Assembly (NCBI RefSeq): GCF_001612885.1
Contig: NZ_BDBH01000009.1
Span: 1 to 64,000, forward strand
Source of the DNA: Nocardia harenae NBRC 108248
GTDB taxonomy: Bacteria > Actinomycetota > Actinomycetes > Mycobacteriales > Mycobacteriaceae
DNA length: 64,000 nt
Reading direction: 5' to 3'
Under the pieces are notes generated by a model. The model ran no database searches, was not told the DNA's origin, and saw only the letters and a list, made by a program, of their open reading frames with translations. Below, piece after piece: positions 1-8,045 of this stretch; the stretch's first letter is position 1; every line of letters starts with the position of its first letter. A program made the position numbers and the translations under genes.

Positions 1-344
1 GAGGCGACCAAGCGGATCACGACACCGCTCAACAAGCTCAAGATGGTCGGGTCAGACAAACTCGTGGCGAGTGCTACACGGCTGAGCGTGGCAGTGCTGA
101 CTGTGTTCCGAACCACCACGAGCCATTCGCCCGACAGGTGGCACTCAAGGCCGCTGCCGACGAGCTGAACACTTTCATCAACGACTTCCGTGAAGAGTCT
201 GGTCGGCAGCGCTACGAGGCGTCGGACGCGGAGCGCGACGCGATGAGCTTCATGGAGACGCTGAAGAAGCAGGTCAGTGCGTACATGGAAGAGGCTAAGC
301 GCGACATGAAAGCTGCGGGCTTCGAAACGACGCCCTGGGACTGA
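1..344 (+). pseudogene. 3' end of a hypothetical gene, apparently frameshifted
   Basis: The window opens inside a coding region. One frame, from base 1, reads as a plausible helical protein (EATKRITTPLNKLK...) until about base 130 and then stops at 166-168. Another frame carries an equally plausible helical, charged continuation to the stop at 342-344 (RQVALKAAADELNTF...). A GTG at 138 could start the second part alone as a 68-residue protein, but no Shine-Dalgarno sequence precedes it. The simplest reading is one gene with a one-base shift near 126-141, either a real mutation or a sequence error. The family is not recognised and the 5' end lies outside the window. Confidence 0.45.
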
Positions 345-368
345 CCATCTGAGAAGCTGGTCGGACCT

Positions 369-1211
369 TCACACCGCTCCTGTTCGCCGCTCCAGCGCTC
401 GTACGACGAGCGCTCGGGCGGCGTCGCTGTAGGCGGCCTGGTCTGCAAGCACGGCGAAGGTCTTCTCGTGCAGGGCGATTTCGGACGGCCGGGTGATGGT
501 CAGCTCAGCGCTGACGGTCTCGGTCAGCACCTGGGCGCGGTCGTAGATGACGAAGTTCGTCGCCGGGGCGCGGTACTCGATATCCAGCGGAATCACACCG
601 AGCCGGAGATTGGGCCGGTCCAGTTCGCCGAGGAGGTGTTCGAGCTGCGCCACCATCACCGCGTTGTCGCCGACCGTCGGATACAGCGCGGCCTCGCCGA
701 CGAGAATGTGGAAGAAGCGTTGCCCGGCGCGCTGGAGGACGCCCTTGCGGGCCATCCGCATGGTGACGGCTTCCTCCAGGTCGTCACGACCGCCGATCAT
801 GGAGATGCAGACGCGCAGGATCGCACGGGCGTAGTCCTCGGTCTGCAACAGGCCGGGCATGGTGTCGGGGTCGTACCAGCGGATGAGGCGGGTTTCGCCT
901 TCGGTCTTGATGGACTGGCGCTGTCGGTGCGCGTGCCCGGCGGCCAGGGTGCGCTGCCATTCGAGGTACATCGCGCGCAGGTTGCGCAGGCTCGCCACGA
1001 GGTCATCCAGGACGGCCATGCTGTCGCACGCCGCGCACCAGTCGGCGAGGTCGGCTTCGGATGGCGCTTGCTTCCCGCGCTCGATGCGGCTGATCTTGCT
1101 GGAATGCCAGCCGCACCGAGCGGCGAGATCGACGCCGGACAGATGGGCGGCTCGGCGCAGCTCCCGAAGGCGTGCGCCGAGCGCGGCCCGTGCGTCATCG
1201 ACAGCTCTCAC
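369..1211 (-). CDS. Helix-turn-helix regulator with DUF5753 domain
   Basis: A 280-residue XRE-family DNA-binding protein. Residues about 7-60 form the helix-turn-helix (LGARLRELRRAAHLSG, then SSKISRIERGKQ). The rest matches the DUF5753 domain common in actinomycetes, with the typical MPGLLQTEDYARAIL segment near residue 115. Such proteins are usually encoded beside small partner proteins and act as transcriptional regulators or antitoxin-like factors. The GTG start overlaps the stop of the DUF6879 gene by 4 bp, so the two are translationally coupled. The target is unknown; autoregulation of the three-gene operon is an inference from related loci. Confidence 0.85.
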   Translation of the reverse strand: MRAVDDARAALGARLRELRRAAHLSGVDLAARCGWHSSKISRIERGKQAPSEADLADWCAACDSMAVLDDLVASLRNLRAMYLEWQRTLAAGHAHRQRQSIKTEGETRLIRWYDPDTMPGLLQTEDYARAILRVCISMIGGRDDLEEAVTMRMARKGVLQRAGQRFFHILVGEAALYPTVGDNAVMVAQLEHLLGELDRPNLRLGVIPLDIEYRAPATNFVIYDRAQVLTETVSAELTITRPSEIALHEKTFAVLADQAAYSDAARALVVRALERRTGAV

Positions 1212-1759
1212 GGCGCGTGCGCGTGCTCACTGTCGGCGTAGTGGGCGTGGTCGATTCCGTTCGGCCACAACGTCGCCCGTGCCCGTAAGCACAGGCCGAC
1301 GATCCCCGGATCGGTGGTGATGGACAGGCCCATGAACTCTCCCGTCTCGGCGAACGTCGTGAACGCCACCGTCTCGTCATCGAACAACCAGAAGTCGTCG
1401 CCCGGCACCTCGGCCGGGTCGGTGAGGTGGCGCGGCAGCCATCGGACCACTTCGCCGACCTCCACGTTGCCATCCGTCTCGCTGAGCAGCCAGCGGGTGT
1501 AGGTCGAGTGCGGGACCGTCACCACACGCAGCCGCTCCAAGGAGACGCCGCGCCCGGCCGTGGAGACCATCAGGTCATCCCACGCCTTCCACGACTCCGG
1601 CTGTTCCTCCGGTTCGTAGGTCTCCCCGGCTTCCCAGCGTCGCAGCGCTTCCACTTCGTCGGCCACGCCGTAGGTGTCCTGTACCTCCAGGTGGAAGGCA
1701 TACCGGCGGGCCGCGCGGAACAGCGGCTCGAATACCTCGTCACCGACGACGTGGAGCAT
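1208..1759 (-). CDS. DUF6879 family protein
   Basis: A 183-residue protein with the features of DUF6879: many aromatic and acidic residues, a WLLSETDGNVEVGEVVRWL segment and a DFWLFDDE motif in the second half. No catalytic motif is visible. The family is found in actinobacteria next to HTH-DUF5753 regulators and is of unknown function. The ATG at 1759-1757 shares its A with the TGA of the upstream small gene, and its own stop overlaps the regulator start, so all three genes form one coupled operon. The earlier in-frame extension runs antisense-like through the upstream gene and is not used. Confidence 0.75.
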   Translation of the reverse strand: MLHVVGDEVFEPLFRAARRYAFHLEVQDTYGVADEVEALRRWEAGETYEPEEQPESWKAWDDLMVSTAGRGVSLERLRVVTVPHSTYTRWLLSETDGNVEVGEVVRWLPRHLTDPAEVPGDDFWLFDDETVAFTTFAETGEFMGLSITTDPGIVGLCLRARATLWPNGIDHAHYADSEHAHAP

Positions 1760-2055
1760 CAGCGCACCACCACGGCCGTCTCGTGGTCTGCGAGTCGGAG
1801 CTGTGCGAGGACTTCGGGCGCGGTGACCTGCTCGCCGCTGACCAGGAGCTTGCCGGGGGCGTTGGTGGCTTCTACGGGCAGCGTCATGCCCGGCTCCAGC
1901 CAGTCGAGCAGGACGTGGGGCACCAGCACGGTCCCGGTCCGTTCGGTGATGTCGCCCTGTACGACCAGTTCGCCCGTCTCGGCGGCGTACACCGCCGGGC
2001 AGGTGCCGCTCTTGGAGCCGGAGCCGAGCAGTCGCAGTGTGAGGTGAGAGTGCAT
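1759..2055 (-). CDS. Small conserved actinobacterial protein heading the DUF6879 operon
   Basis: A 98-residue soluble protein (MHSHLTLRLLGSGSKSGTCP...) with a hydrophilic, beta-rich composition and no signal peptide or membrane segment. The ATG at 2055 is chosen over a longer reading because AAAGGA lies about 10 nt upstream. Its TGA overlaps the ATG of the DUF6879 gene (TGATG). I do not recognise a functional domain; short proteins with a similar GSGSKSGxCPAVY segment occur in the same position in other actinomycete DUF6879/HTH operons, to my knowledge without assigned function. Confidence 0.7.
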   Translation of the reverse strand: MHSHLTLRLLGSGSKSGTCPAVYAAETGELVVQGDITERTGTVLVPHVLLDWLEPGMTLPVEATNAPGKLLVSGEQVTAPEVLAQLRLADHETAVVVR

Positions 2056-2258
2056 GGTGAGGCCGTCCTTTGCGATTGAGGCGAACGTACCTCGCAATGG
2101 TCGCCGTGTTCGCCTCTGGCTCACAGGGTTGCGCGCAAAAGTGCACAAAGTCGTATCGGGTCCGCGCAGTGCCCGCCCAGGATTCGTTTATGCCCGGCCG
2201 TCGGGTGTTGTGCTCCCCGGCGGCCGGTGTAAGCCATCAGCGAACGACAGGGGACGAC

Positions 2259-2474
2259 ATGGACGGCGGACGCTACCTCCAGCACAGCGATGGAACCTGG
2301 GAGGTGGTCGGCGCGGACGGCTGGCCGGTCCCGATGTCCGAGTTCGTGGAACTCCACGCCGATGTGGTGGCCGCTCTCGCAGCCGTCGACCAGACGCCGG
2401 TGGATGAGCGCCTGTTGATCGCTGTCCGTCACGGCCTGCTATGCCTCCGGGGACCGCGCCGGGCGGCGCGGTGA
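2259..2474 (+). CDS. Small hypothetical protein
   Basis: A 71-residue acidic protein (MDGGRYLQHSDGTWEV...). The ATG at 2259 follows AGGGGA with good spacing (2249-2254). No membrane segment, signal peptide or known motif is seen. It ends in an arginine-rich tail, and its TGA overlaps a GTG that could start the next small gene. It lies divergent from the DUF6879 operon with about 200 bp between the two starts. The function is unknown; the context is typical of accessory or integrative-element cargo. Confidence 0.6.
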   Translation: MDGGRYLQHSDGTWEVVGADGWPVPMSEFVELHADVVAALAAVDQTPVDERLLIAVRHGLLCLRGPRRAAR

Positions 2475-2623
2475 TCGCCCTCGGGTGGGTGGTCGTGGTG
2501 GGCTTGCCACTGGCGGTGCTGGGGGCGGCGATCTTGTGGCCTGAGCGCATCCCGCGTGACCGATCAGTGGACGGCATCCGCGAGCGCATCGAGACCGAGG
2601 GCACGCGGCGGCACCGCGTCTGA
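2471..2623 (+). CDS. Small single-pass membrane protein
   Basis: About 50 residues. One hydrophobic helix (VIALGWVVVVGLPLAVLGAA, residues 1-20) is followed by a short charged tail with RIPRDRSVDGIRERIE. The GTG at 2471 overlaps the preceding TGA (GTGA), which suggests coupled translation; an ATG at 2441 would add 10 residues but has no visible ribosome-binding site. Similar short membrane proteins are common in actinomycete mobile regions. The function is unknown. Confidence 0.5.
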   Translation: MIALGWVVVVGLPLAVLGAAILWPERIPRDRSVDGIRERIETEGTRRHRV

Positions 2624-2666
2624 TCCGCCCCAACCATTTGTCGGAGCGGTGCGGCGTCATCCCGGT

Positions 2667-3185
2667 ATGACGTTCCCGCTGGCCGGTTTCGAGGGCTTCG
2701 TAACCTTCGCCGCATTGCCGACTACCAACGTTCCGGCCGGAGCCGGGGTCTACGTGGTCATCCGGCCCGCGACGGCGCCGCCGGTGTTTCTCCCTGGCAG
2801 TCCCGCCGGTTGGACCAAGGGCGACCCGTCCGTACCGCTTGCGGAACTTCAATCCTCCTGGGTGCCTGGGGAACCGGTGGTCTATATCGGCAAGGCGGAC
2901 CTTGGGGCGTCGGGCAGGAGGGGTCTACGGACGCGGCTGGGCGAATATCGGCGGCACGGCGCCGGGCGGCGAGCCGGGCACTGGGGTGGGCGCTTGATCT
3001 GGCAGCTCGCCGACAGCGCGGAGTTGCTGGTCGGCTGGCGGGAGGAGCCCGACGCCCGCGCGCTGGAGAAGGCGATGATTGCGGAGTTCGTGGCGATGTA
3101 CGGCAAGCGCCCGTTCGTAGCCGCCGCTCAGGTCGACCTTCCCGAGCTCGTAGAGCACCGCGATTCGGTCCGAGATGTGATCTAG
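2667..3185 (+). CDS. GIY-YIG-like nuclease domain protein
   Basis: A 172-residue protein that resembles a stand-alone GIY-YIG domain. The GVYVVI strand (near residue 29) and VVYIGKADLG (near residue 72) correspond to the GIY and YIG halves of the signature. A conserved-type arginine lies in GLRTRLGEYRRH, and a possible catalytic glutamate in ALEKAMIAEF. The end of the domain reads GKRPF where many family members have a conserved Asn, so activity is uncertain. The ATG at 2667 is preferred because upstream codons are Arg/Pro-rich and lie within the preceding gene, although its ribosome-binding site is weak. It could act in DNA cleavage or repair of an accessory element; this is inference. Confidence 0.6.
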   Translation: MTFPLAGFEGFVTFAALPTTNVPAGAGVYVVIRPATAPPVFLPGSPAGWTKGDPSVPLAELQSSWVPGEPVVYIGKADLGASGRRGLRTRLGEYRRHGAGRRAGHWGGRLIWQLADSAELLVGWREEPDARALEKAMIAEFVAMYGKRPFVAAAQVDLPELVEHRDSVRDVI

Positions 3186-3233
3186 AACGCCAACTGCCCC
3201 GAATCGCCGTTTATGAACAGGCCGAGGTCCACC

Positions 3234-3290
3234 ATGTCACTCTAAGGGCACTTCAGTGATATTGCTCGGTGGTGATGTCACTTGAGTGAC
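3234..3290 (+). promoter_or_regulatory. Three related CACT/AGTG dyad elements upstream of the response regulator
   Basis: Three related motifs lie within 57 bp: TGTCACTCTAA at 3235-3245, CACT-TC-AGTG at 3249-3258 and GTCACT-TG-AGTGAC at 3277-3290. The last is a 14-bp sequence with perfect 6-bp arms. They sit 88-140 bp upstream of the response regulator start and are candidate binding sites for that LuxR-type regulator or another dimeric factor. No functional evidence is available. Confidence 0.45.
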
Positions 3291-3377
3291 CCCGATTCTG
3301 GTGGGCTGACTGCGCCCCTGGCATTCGGCATACTTCCTGAACGTGCCGCACACGACGGCCGGGATGGGAGTACCGAG

Positions 3378-4052
3378 GTGACCTGGGGCGAGGACGGCGC
3401 ACCGGCCCGGCGAATCGGGCTGGTGGAGGACCACGAATCGGTGGCGATCGGCCTGGCGGCGATGCTGGCCCCCGAACCCGACCTCGATCTGGTGCTCACC
3501 GCGGGCACCGTCACCGAACTGCTCTCCGCCACCGCCGATCTCGACCTCGCCGTGCTGGACCTGCGGCTCGCCGACGGCTCGGTGCCGGAGGACAATGTGC
3601 GCGCGCTGCGCGGCCGCGGCATCGAGGTGCTGGTCTTCACCGGCGCCGACAATGCCTTCCTGGTGCGCTCCGCGGCGCGGGCGGGGGTGCTCGGCGTGGT
3701 GCGCAAGTCGGAGGACGTGCCGACGGTGGTGGCGGCGGTGCGCCGCGCGGCCTCCGGCGAACAGGTGGTGACCACCGACTGGGCCGCTGCCATCGACGGC
3801 GACCCGCAACTCTCCGACGTCGGGCTGAGCCCGCGCCAGGAGGAGGTGCTGATGCTGTACGCCTCCGGTGAGAAGGCCTCCCGGGTGGCCCGGCTGACCG
3901 GCCTCTCCGAGCAGACCGTCAACGACTACCTCGGCCGCATCCGGCAGAAGTACGCCGACGCCGGGCGCCCGGCGCCGACCAAGACCGACCTGTACAAGCG
4001 CGCGGTGGAGGACGGTTGGCTCCCGATGCCCGAGCGCAGCAGCAGGGCATGA
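3378..4052 (+). CDS. NarL/FixJ-type response regulator
   Basis: A 224-residue two-component response regulator. The receiver domain (about 12-120) keeps the acidic pair in GLVEDHES, the phospho-acceptor Asp in LAVLDLRL, the Thr in VFTGAD and the Lys in VVRKSED, so it should be phosphorylatable. The C-terminal LuxR-type helix-turn-helix (about 150-210) begins LSPRQEEVLMLYASGE. The GTG at 3378 has GGGAG about 8 nt upstream; longer readings would run into the dyad elements. Its stop overlaps the sensor kinase ATG by 4 bp, so the pair is co-translated. The signal and target genes are unknown. Confidence 0.85.
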   Translation: MTWGEDGAPARRIGLVEDHESVAIGLAAMLAPEPDLDLVLTAGTVTELLSATADLDLAVLDLRLADGSVPEDNVRALRGRGIEVLVFTGADNAFLVRSAARAGVLGVVRKSEDVPTVVAAVRRAASGEQVVTTDWAAAIDGDPQLSDVGLSPRQEEVLMLYASGEKASRVARLTGLSEQTVNDYLGRIRQKYADAGRPAPTKTDLYKRAVEDGWLPMPERSSRA

Positions 4053-5320
4053 CCGCGGGCGCCGTCGCTCCCGTCGAATCCGTCCGGGCCCCCGCGGGCC
4101 GCTGGGGCCGCGGGCTGCTCGCCATCGCGGCAGGCCCGGCCGCCGAGCCCGCCGCCGACCGCATCCTGCGCCGGCTCGGGCTGAGCGTCGGCATCGCCGG
4201 GGTGATCGTCGGGCTGGTCGAGCTGCCGGAGATCGCGGACCAGAGCCGCGACGCCGACCCGGGCCGGGTGCTGCTCACCGTGGTGCTCGCCTTCGGGCTC
4301 TTCCCGGTGCTCGCGGTGATCTCGGTGGGGATGAATCGCAGGGCGATCCAGCGCACGGCCGCTGTCGCGGCGGTGAGCTTCCTGCTCGCCGCGCTCATGG
4401 TGCCGAGCACCTATCCGGTGCTGGCGCCGGGGTCGGAGCAGATCTGGCTGTTCCGGGTGCTGGTGCTCGGCGTGCTGGCGGCGGCGCTCGCCTGGCGGCT
4501 CGCCTTCGCGGTCGGGTATCTGGTGTTCAGCTGCGTGCTGGTGTCGGCGGCCAACGCCGCGGTGCTGCCGGAGGTCACGGCGGCGGCCTTCGTCAGCGCG
4601 GTGGCCAGGTCGGGCGGGCTGGCCGCGCTCTTCGCCTGGTGCGTCATCTACGCGCGGGCGGCCGCGGCCCGGGTGGACCGGGAGTCGGCACTGGAGGGCA
4701 GGCGCGCGGCCGCGGTGGCCGGGGCGGCGGCCAGGGAGCGGGAGCGCGCCCGCTTCGCCGCGCTCATCCACGACGCGGTGCTCTCCACGCTGCTGGACGC
4801 CTCGCGCGGCGGCTGCACCGAGCCGAACGTGCTGCCCGAGCAGGCCAAGCGCACGATCGCGCAGCTGGACGCGGTGCGCGGCGGCGGCATCGCGCCGGAC
4901 CGGCTGGACGCCCGGTCCGCCATCGGCTTCCTGCGCTCCGCGGTGCACGAGGTGAACCGGGAGATCGAGTTCGTCGCGCAGCGTCCGGGAGCTGGCGGCG
5001 ACCTGGACATGCCGCTGGAGGCCGCCGTGACGCTGGCCGCCGCGCTCACCGAGGCTGCGCGCAACAGCCTGCGGCACGCCGCGGTGCCCGGCCGCGCCGT
5101 GCGCCGCACCGTCACCGTGACGATCGGCGCGGGCGGGATCCGCGTGGTGCTGCGCGACGACGGCGCCGGTTTCGACCCGCGCGCCGTGCCGCCGGACCGG
5201 CTCGGCGTCGCGGTGAGCATCCTCGGCCGGATGAGCAGGCTCCCCGGCGGCGCGGGGTTCGTGGAATCGCACCGCGGCGAGGGCACCACCGTCACGCTGG
5301 TGTGGGGCGACGATGGTTGA
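4049..5320 (+). CDS. Membrane sensor histidine kinase of the NarL-associated class
   Basis: A 423-residue kinase. About five or six hydrophobic segments fill residues 40-205. A dimerisation/phosphoacceptor helix follows, with the candidate phospho-histidine in FAALIHDAVLSTLL (about residue 243). The C-terminal ATPase has EAARNSLRHA (N box) and LRDDGAGFDP (G1 box), then GEGTTVTLVW at the end. The ATG at 4049 overlaps the response regulator stop (ATGA). It should phosphorylate the adjacent regulator. No extracellular sensor domain is evident, so the signal may be sensed in the membrane. Confidence 0.85.
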   Translation: MTAGAVAPVESVRAPAGRWGRGLLAIAAGPAAEPAADRILRRLGLSVGIAGVIVGLVELPEIADQSRDADPGRVLLTVVLAFGLFPVLAVISVGMNRRAIQRTAAVAAVSFLLAALMVPSTYPVLAPGSEQIWLFRVLVLGVLAAALAWRLAFAVGYLVFSCVLVSAANAAVLPEVTAAAFVSAVARSGGLAALFAWCVIYARAAAARVDRESALEGRRAAAVAGAAARERERARFAALIHDAVLSTLLDASRGGCTEPNVLPEQAKRTIAQLDAVRGGGIAPDRLDARSAIGFLRSAVHEVNREIEFVAQRPGAGGDLDMPLEAAVTLAAALTEAARNSLRHAAVPGRAVRRTVTVTIGAGGIRVVLRDDGAGFDPRAVPPDRLGVAVSILGRMSRLPGGAGFVESHRGEGTTVTLVWGDDG

Positions 5321-6335
5321 CCGGGACACCGACTTCGCGCTGCGCGACCTGCTCGGGCTGCGCGACGGCGCCGCCTGGCTCTTCCTGGTCGGCTTCGAGG
5401 CCATCATCGTGCTCTACATGGTGCGCAACTTCGCCGGATCGCCGCCGGTGCCCGCGCTGCTCGCCCTGCTCGCGCTGGCCGCGGCCGGGCTGCTGGTGCT
5501 GGTGATCCCGGTCGACCCGCTCCCGGGCAGCGCGACCGCGCTGGTGGTGCTCGCCGCTCCGCTCGCGGCCGTGCTCACCATGACCGGGATGCCCGACCGC
5601 GGCGACACGCCGCAGGTCTCGACGGCCTTCGCCGCCTCCTACCTGCTCGCCCTGCTGGTACTGCGCGGCCGGCTCGGCGCCGCCTGGATCGGGGTGGCGG
5701 CCACCGCGGGGGTGATCGCGGCGCCGGCCGCGGCCGGGGGGATGACCGGCAACGCCTTCGTCGGCACCATCGTGCCGATCGGCACCGTGGCCGGGGTCTC
5801 GCTCTTCGCCGCCGTCATGCGCCCCACCCAGCGCTCGCTGCGCACGCTGCGCGAGGAGGCGACGCTGCGGGCCGCCGCCGAGGCCACCCTGGCCGCGGAG
5901 AACGGCGAGCGCGACCGCCAGCTCGCGCGGCTGGACCGGCTGGCCAGGCCCATGCTGGAGCGGATCGCCGCCGGCGCCGAGCTGAACGGCGGGGACCGCG
6001 AGGAGTGCAGGCTGCTCGAGGCCGAGCTCAGGGACGGGCTGCGCGCTCCGCAGCTGGTCACCGACGAGCTGAGCGCCGCCGCGCGCGGCGCGCGGGCCCG
6101 CGGGGTCGAGGTGGTGCTGCTGGACGACGGCGGCTTCGCCGGGGTGCCGCGGTGGGTGCGCGAGCGGGTCGTCGACGCCGCCGCCAGGCAACTGGACGCC
6201 GCCACCGACGGCACCGTCACCGTGCGGGTGCTGCCCATGGGCCGCCGGGTGCTGGCCACCGTGCTCGCCGCCGCGGGCGCGGGGGACCGGCGGATCGAGA
6301 TCGACGCCGCCGGTGACGTCCGGGTCTCCACCTGA
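5313..6335 (+). CDS. Degenerate histidine-kinase-like membrane protein
   Basis: A 340-residue protein overlapping the kinase gene by 8 bp. Residues 20-170 contain about five hydrophobic segments, followed by a charged helical stretch (RQLARLDRLARPMLERIA) like a kinase dimerisation helix. The C-terminal third looks like an eroded ATPase: the strand order is suggested by GTVTVRVLPMGRRVLATVLAA, but there is no phosphoacceptor His-box, N box or DDG box. It therefore probably cannot phosphorylate anything. Its place as third gene of the operon suggests a regulatory partner of the active kinase, for example as a heterodimer; that is inference. Confidence 0.6.
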   Translation: MVDRDTDFALRDLLGLRDGAAWLFLVGFEAIIVLYMVRNFAGSPPVPALLALLALAAAGLLVLVIPVDPLPGSATALVVLAAPLAAVLTMTGMPDRGDTPQVSTAFAASYLLALLVLRGRLGAAWIGVAATAGVIAAPAAAGGMTGNAFVGTIVPIGTVAGVSLFAAVMRPTQRSLRTLREEATLRAAAEATLAAENGERDRQLARLDRLARPMLERIAAGAELNGGDREECRLLEAELRDGLRAPQLVTDELSAAARGARARGVEVVLLDDGGFAGVPRWVRERVVDAAARQLDAATDGTVTVRVLPMGRRVLATVLAAAGAGDRRIEIDAAGDVRVST

Positions 6336-6366
6336 CCTGTCGGACCCCCGTGGCATCCTGCGCAGC

Positions 6367-7608
6367 ATGCGGACGATGAGTGCGGCCGTCGCGCGCCGGA
6401 CGGCGCTGGCGGCCCAGGGGTTCGGGCGGCGCAGGCCGGCCGTCACCACCCGCAGGACGGTCCTCGACGTACTGGCCAGAACCCAGCTGCTGCAGATCGA
6501 TTCGGTCTCGGCGGTGGTGCGCGCGCACTACGCGCCGGTCTTCAGCCGGATCGGTGGGTACGACCGCGCCCTGCTGGACGACGCCGCCTGGCGGCACCGG
6601 GCGCGCACCCCGCGCCGGCTGGTGGAGTACTGGGCGCACGAGGCCGCGCTGATCCCGGTCGAGGACTGGCCGCTCTTCCGCTGGCGGATGACGCAGTACG
6701 CGCACGGCCGCTGGGCCGGGATGCGCCGGGTGCTGGAGCGCAACCCGACCCTCGGCGCCGACATCCTGGACGTGCTCACCGAGGTCGGCCCGGCCAACGC
6801 CACCGAGGTCGAGAAGCACCTGGAGCTGGAGAAACCGCGCCCGCGCGGCTCCTGGTGGGATCTCACCGACACCAAGACCATCTGCGAGCAGCTCTTCGCG
6901 GCAGGCACCGTCTCGGTGAGCCACCGCTCCGGCTTCACCCGCTACTACGACCTGGCCGAGCGGGTGATCCCGCCGGAGCTGCACGCGCACGCGGTGCCGC
7001 AGGCGGAGGCGGTGCGCGAGCTGGTGCGCCGGGCCGCCACCGCGCTCGGCGTCGCCACCGAGCCCGACCTGCGCGACTACTACCGCATGCAGCGCAAGCA
7101 GACCGAACCCGCCATCGCCGAGCTGGTCGACGCCGGCGAGCTGATCCCGGTCGCCGTCGAGGGCTGGGACCGCCCCGGCTACCTGCGCGCGGGCGCACCG
7201 GCGCCGCGCCGGATCGAGGGCGCCGCGCTGCTCTGCCCATTCGACCCGCTGGTCTTCTGCCGCCCGCGCGCCGAGCGGATGTTCGGCTTCCACTACCGGA
7301 TCGAGATCTACACCCCCGAGGCCAAGCGGGTGCACGGCTACTACGTCTTCCCGTTCCTGCTGGACGGGCAGCTGGTCGGCCGGGTCGACCTGCGCGCCGA
7401 GCGAGCCGCCGGGCGGCTGCGCGTCCCCGCCGCCTTCGCCGAGGCCGGCCACGCCACCCCGTACACCGCGGCGGCGCTGGCGGGGGCGCTGCGCGAGCTG
7501 GCGGACTGGCTGGAGCTGGACGAGGTGGTGCTCGGCGACCGCGGCGACCTCATGCCGGAGCTGGCTCAGATGTCGGTGCGCGGCTCCGGCTTCGAGCTCG
7601 GGCCGTAG
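6367..7608 (+). CDS. Winged-helix DNA glycosylase of the YcaQ/AlkZ family
   Basis: A 413-residue member of the HTH_42 (YcaQ/AlkZ) family, which unhooks DNA interstrand crosslinks and removes bulky alkylated bases. Three winged-helix domains and a C-terminal beta-barrel are expected. The catalytic Q-phi-D motif is visible as QID at residues 43-45 (LLQIDSVSAV), and the family segment EYWAHEAALIP follows near residue 93. QID is the E. coli YcaQ form rather than the QxQ form of antibiotic self-resistance AlkZ. The ATG at 6367 avoids overlap with the upstream gene; a GTG at 6313 is possible. The 3' end overlaps the convergent HicB-like gene by 43 bp. Confidence 0.85.
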   Translation: MRTMSAAVARRTALAAQGFGRRRPAVTTRRTVLDVLARTQLLQIDSVSAVVRAHYAPVFSRIGGYDRALLDDAAWRHRARTPRRLVEYWAHEAALIPVEDWPLFRWRMTQYAHGRWAGMRRVLERNPTLGADILDVLTEVGPANATEVEKHLELEKPRPRGSWWDLTDTKTICEQLFAAGTVSVSHRSGFTRYYDLAERVIPPELHAHAVPQAEAVRELVRRAATALGVATEPDLRDYYRMQRKQTEPAIAELVDAGELIPVAVEGWDRPGYLRAGAPAPRRIEGAALLCPFDPLVFCRPRAERMFGFHYRIEIYTPEAKRVHGYYVFPFLLDGQLVGRVDLRAERAAGRLRVPAAFAEAGHATPYTAAALAGALRELADWLELDEVVLGDRGDLMPELAQMSVRGSGFELGP

Positions 7609-8045
7609 CCGCCCCCGTACCCGCGCATCTGGTCGCGCAGGGTGTTGCTGACCGCGTGCGAGAGCCAGGAGTTGAGCGATTGCCCGCTCTGCGCCGCGGC
7701 CTCCTCGGCGCGCGACTTCAGCTGCTCCACCAGCCGCAGCGTGACCCGGCTGATATCGCCGGTCATCTCCTCGAAGGTGGGCGGGGTATCGGCGCCCGCC
7801 TCGGCGTTCGGGCGCACGTCCACCGCGGCGTCCGCGCCGCGGACCGAGACGTGCACCGTGCGGTCGCCGAGCGCGGTGCTCACCTCGGCGGCCAGGTCGG
7901 AGAGCGCGGCGAGCAGCATCAGCCGGGCGGAGCTCTCCACGGCGGTGGCCAGCGCCTCGGCGGTGGCGCGGGTCTTCTCGTCGCCGAGCGCGGCCGCGGC
8001 GACCAGGTCGGCGCGGAGGCGGGCGGTGTAGTCGTCGAGGTTCAT
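7566..8045 (-). CDS. HicB/Arc-like ribbon-helix-helix family protein
   Basis: A 159-residue protein resembling the mycobacterial HicB-family antitoxin-like proteins. The N-terminal half (MNLDDYTARLRADLVAAAAL) is helical. The C-terminal part contains the ribbon-helix-helix-like segment ISRVTLRLVEQLKSRAEEAA followed by SLNSWLSHAVSNTL, typical of DNA-binding Arc/MetJ-like folds. No HicA toxin gene is adjacent, so it is probably a solitary regulator. The ATG at 8045 matches the family start; an ATG at 8075 would add ten residues. A perfect inverted repeat overlaps both candidate starts and may be its own operator. The gene ends in a Gly/Tyr-rich tail. Confidence 0.7.
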   Translation of the reverse strand: MNLDDYTARLRADLVAAAALGDEKTRATAEALATAVESSARLMLLAALSDLAAEVSTALGDRTVHVSVRGADAAVDVRPNAEAGADTPPTFEEMTGDISRVTLRLVEQLKSRAEEAAAQSGQSLNSWLSHAVSNTLRDQMRGYGGGYGPSSKPEPRTDI

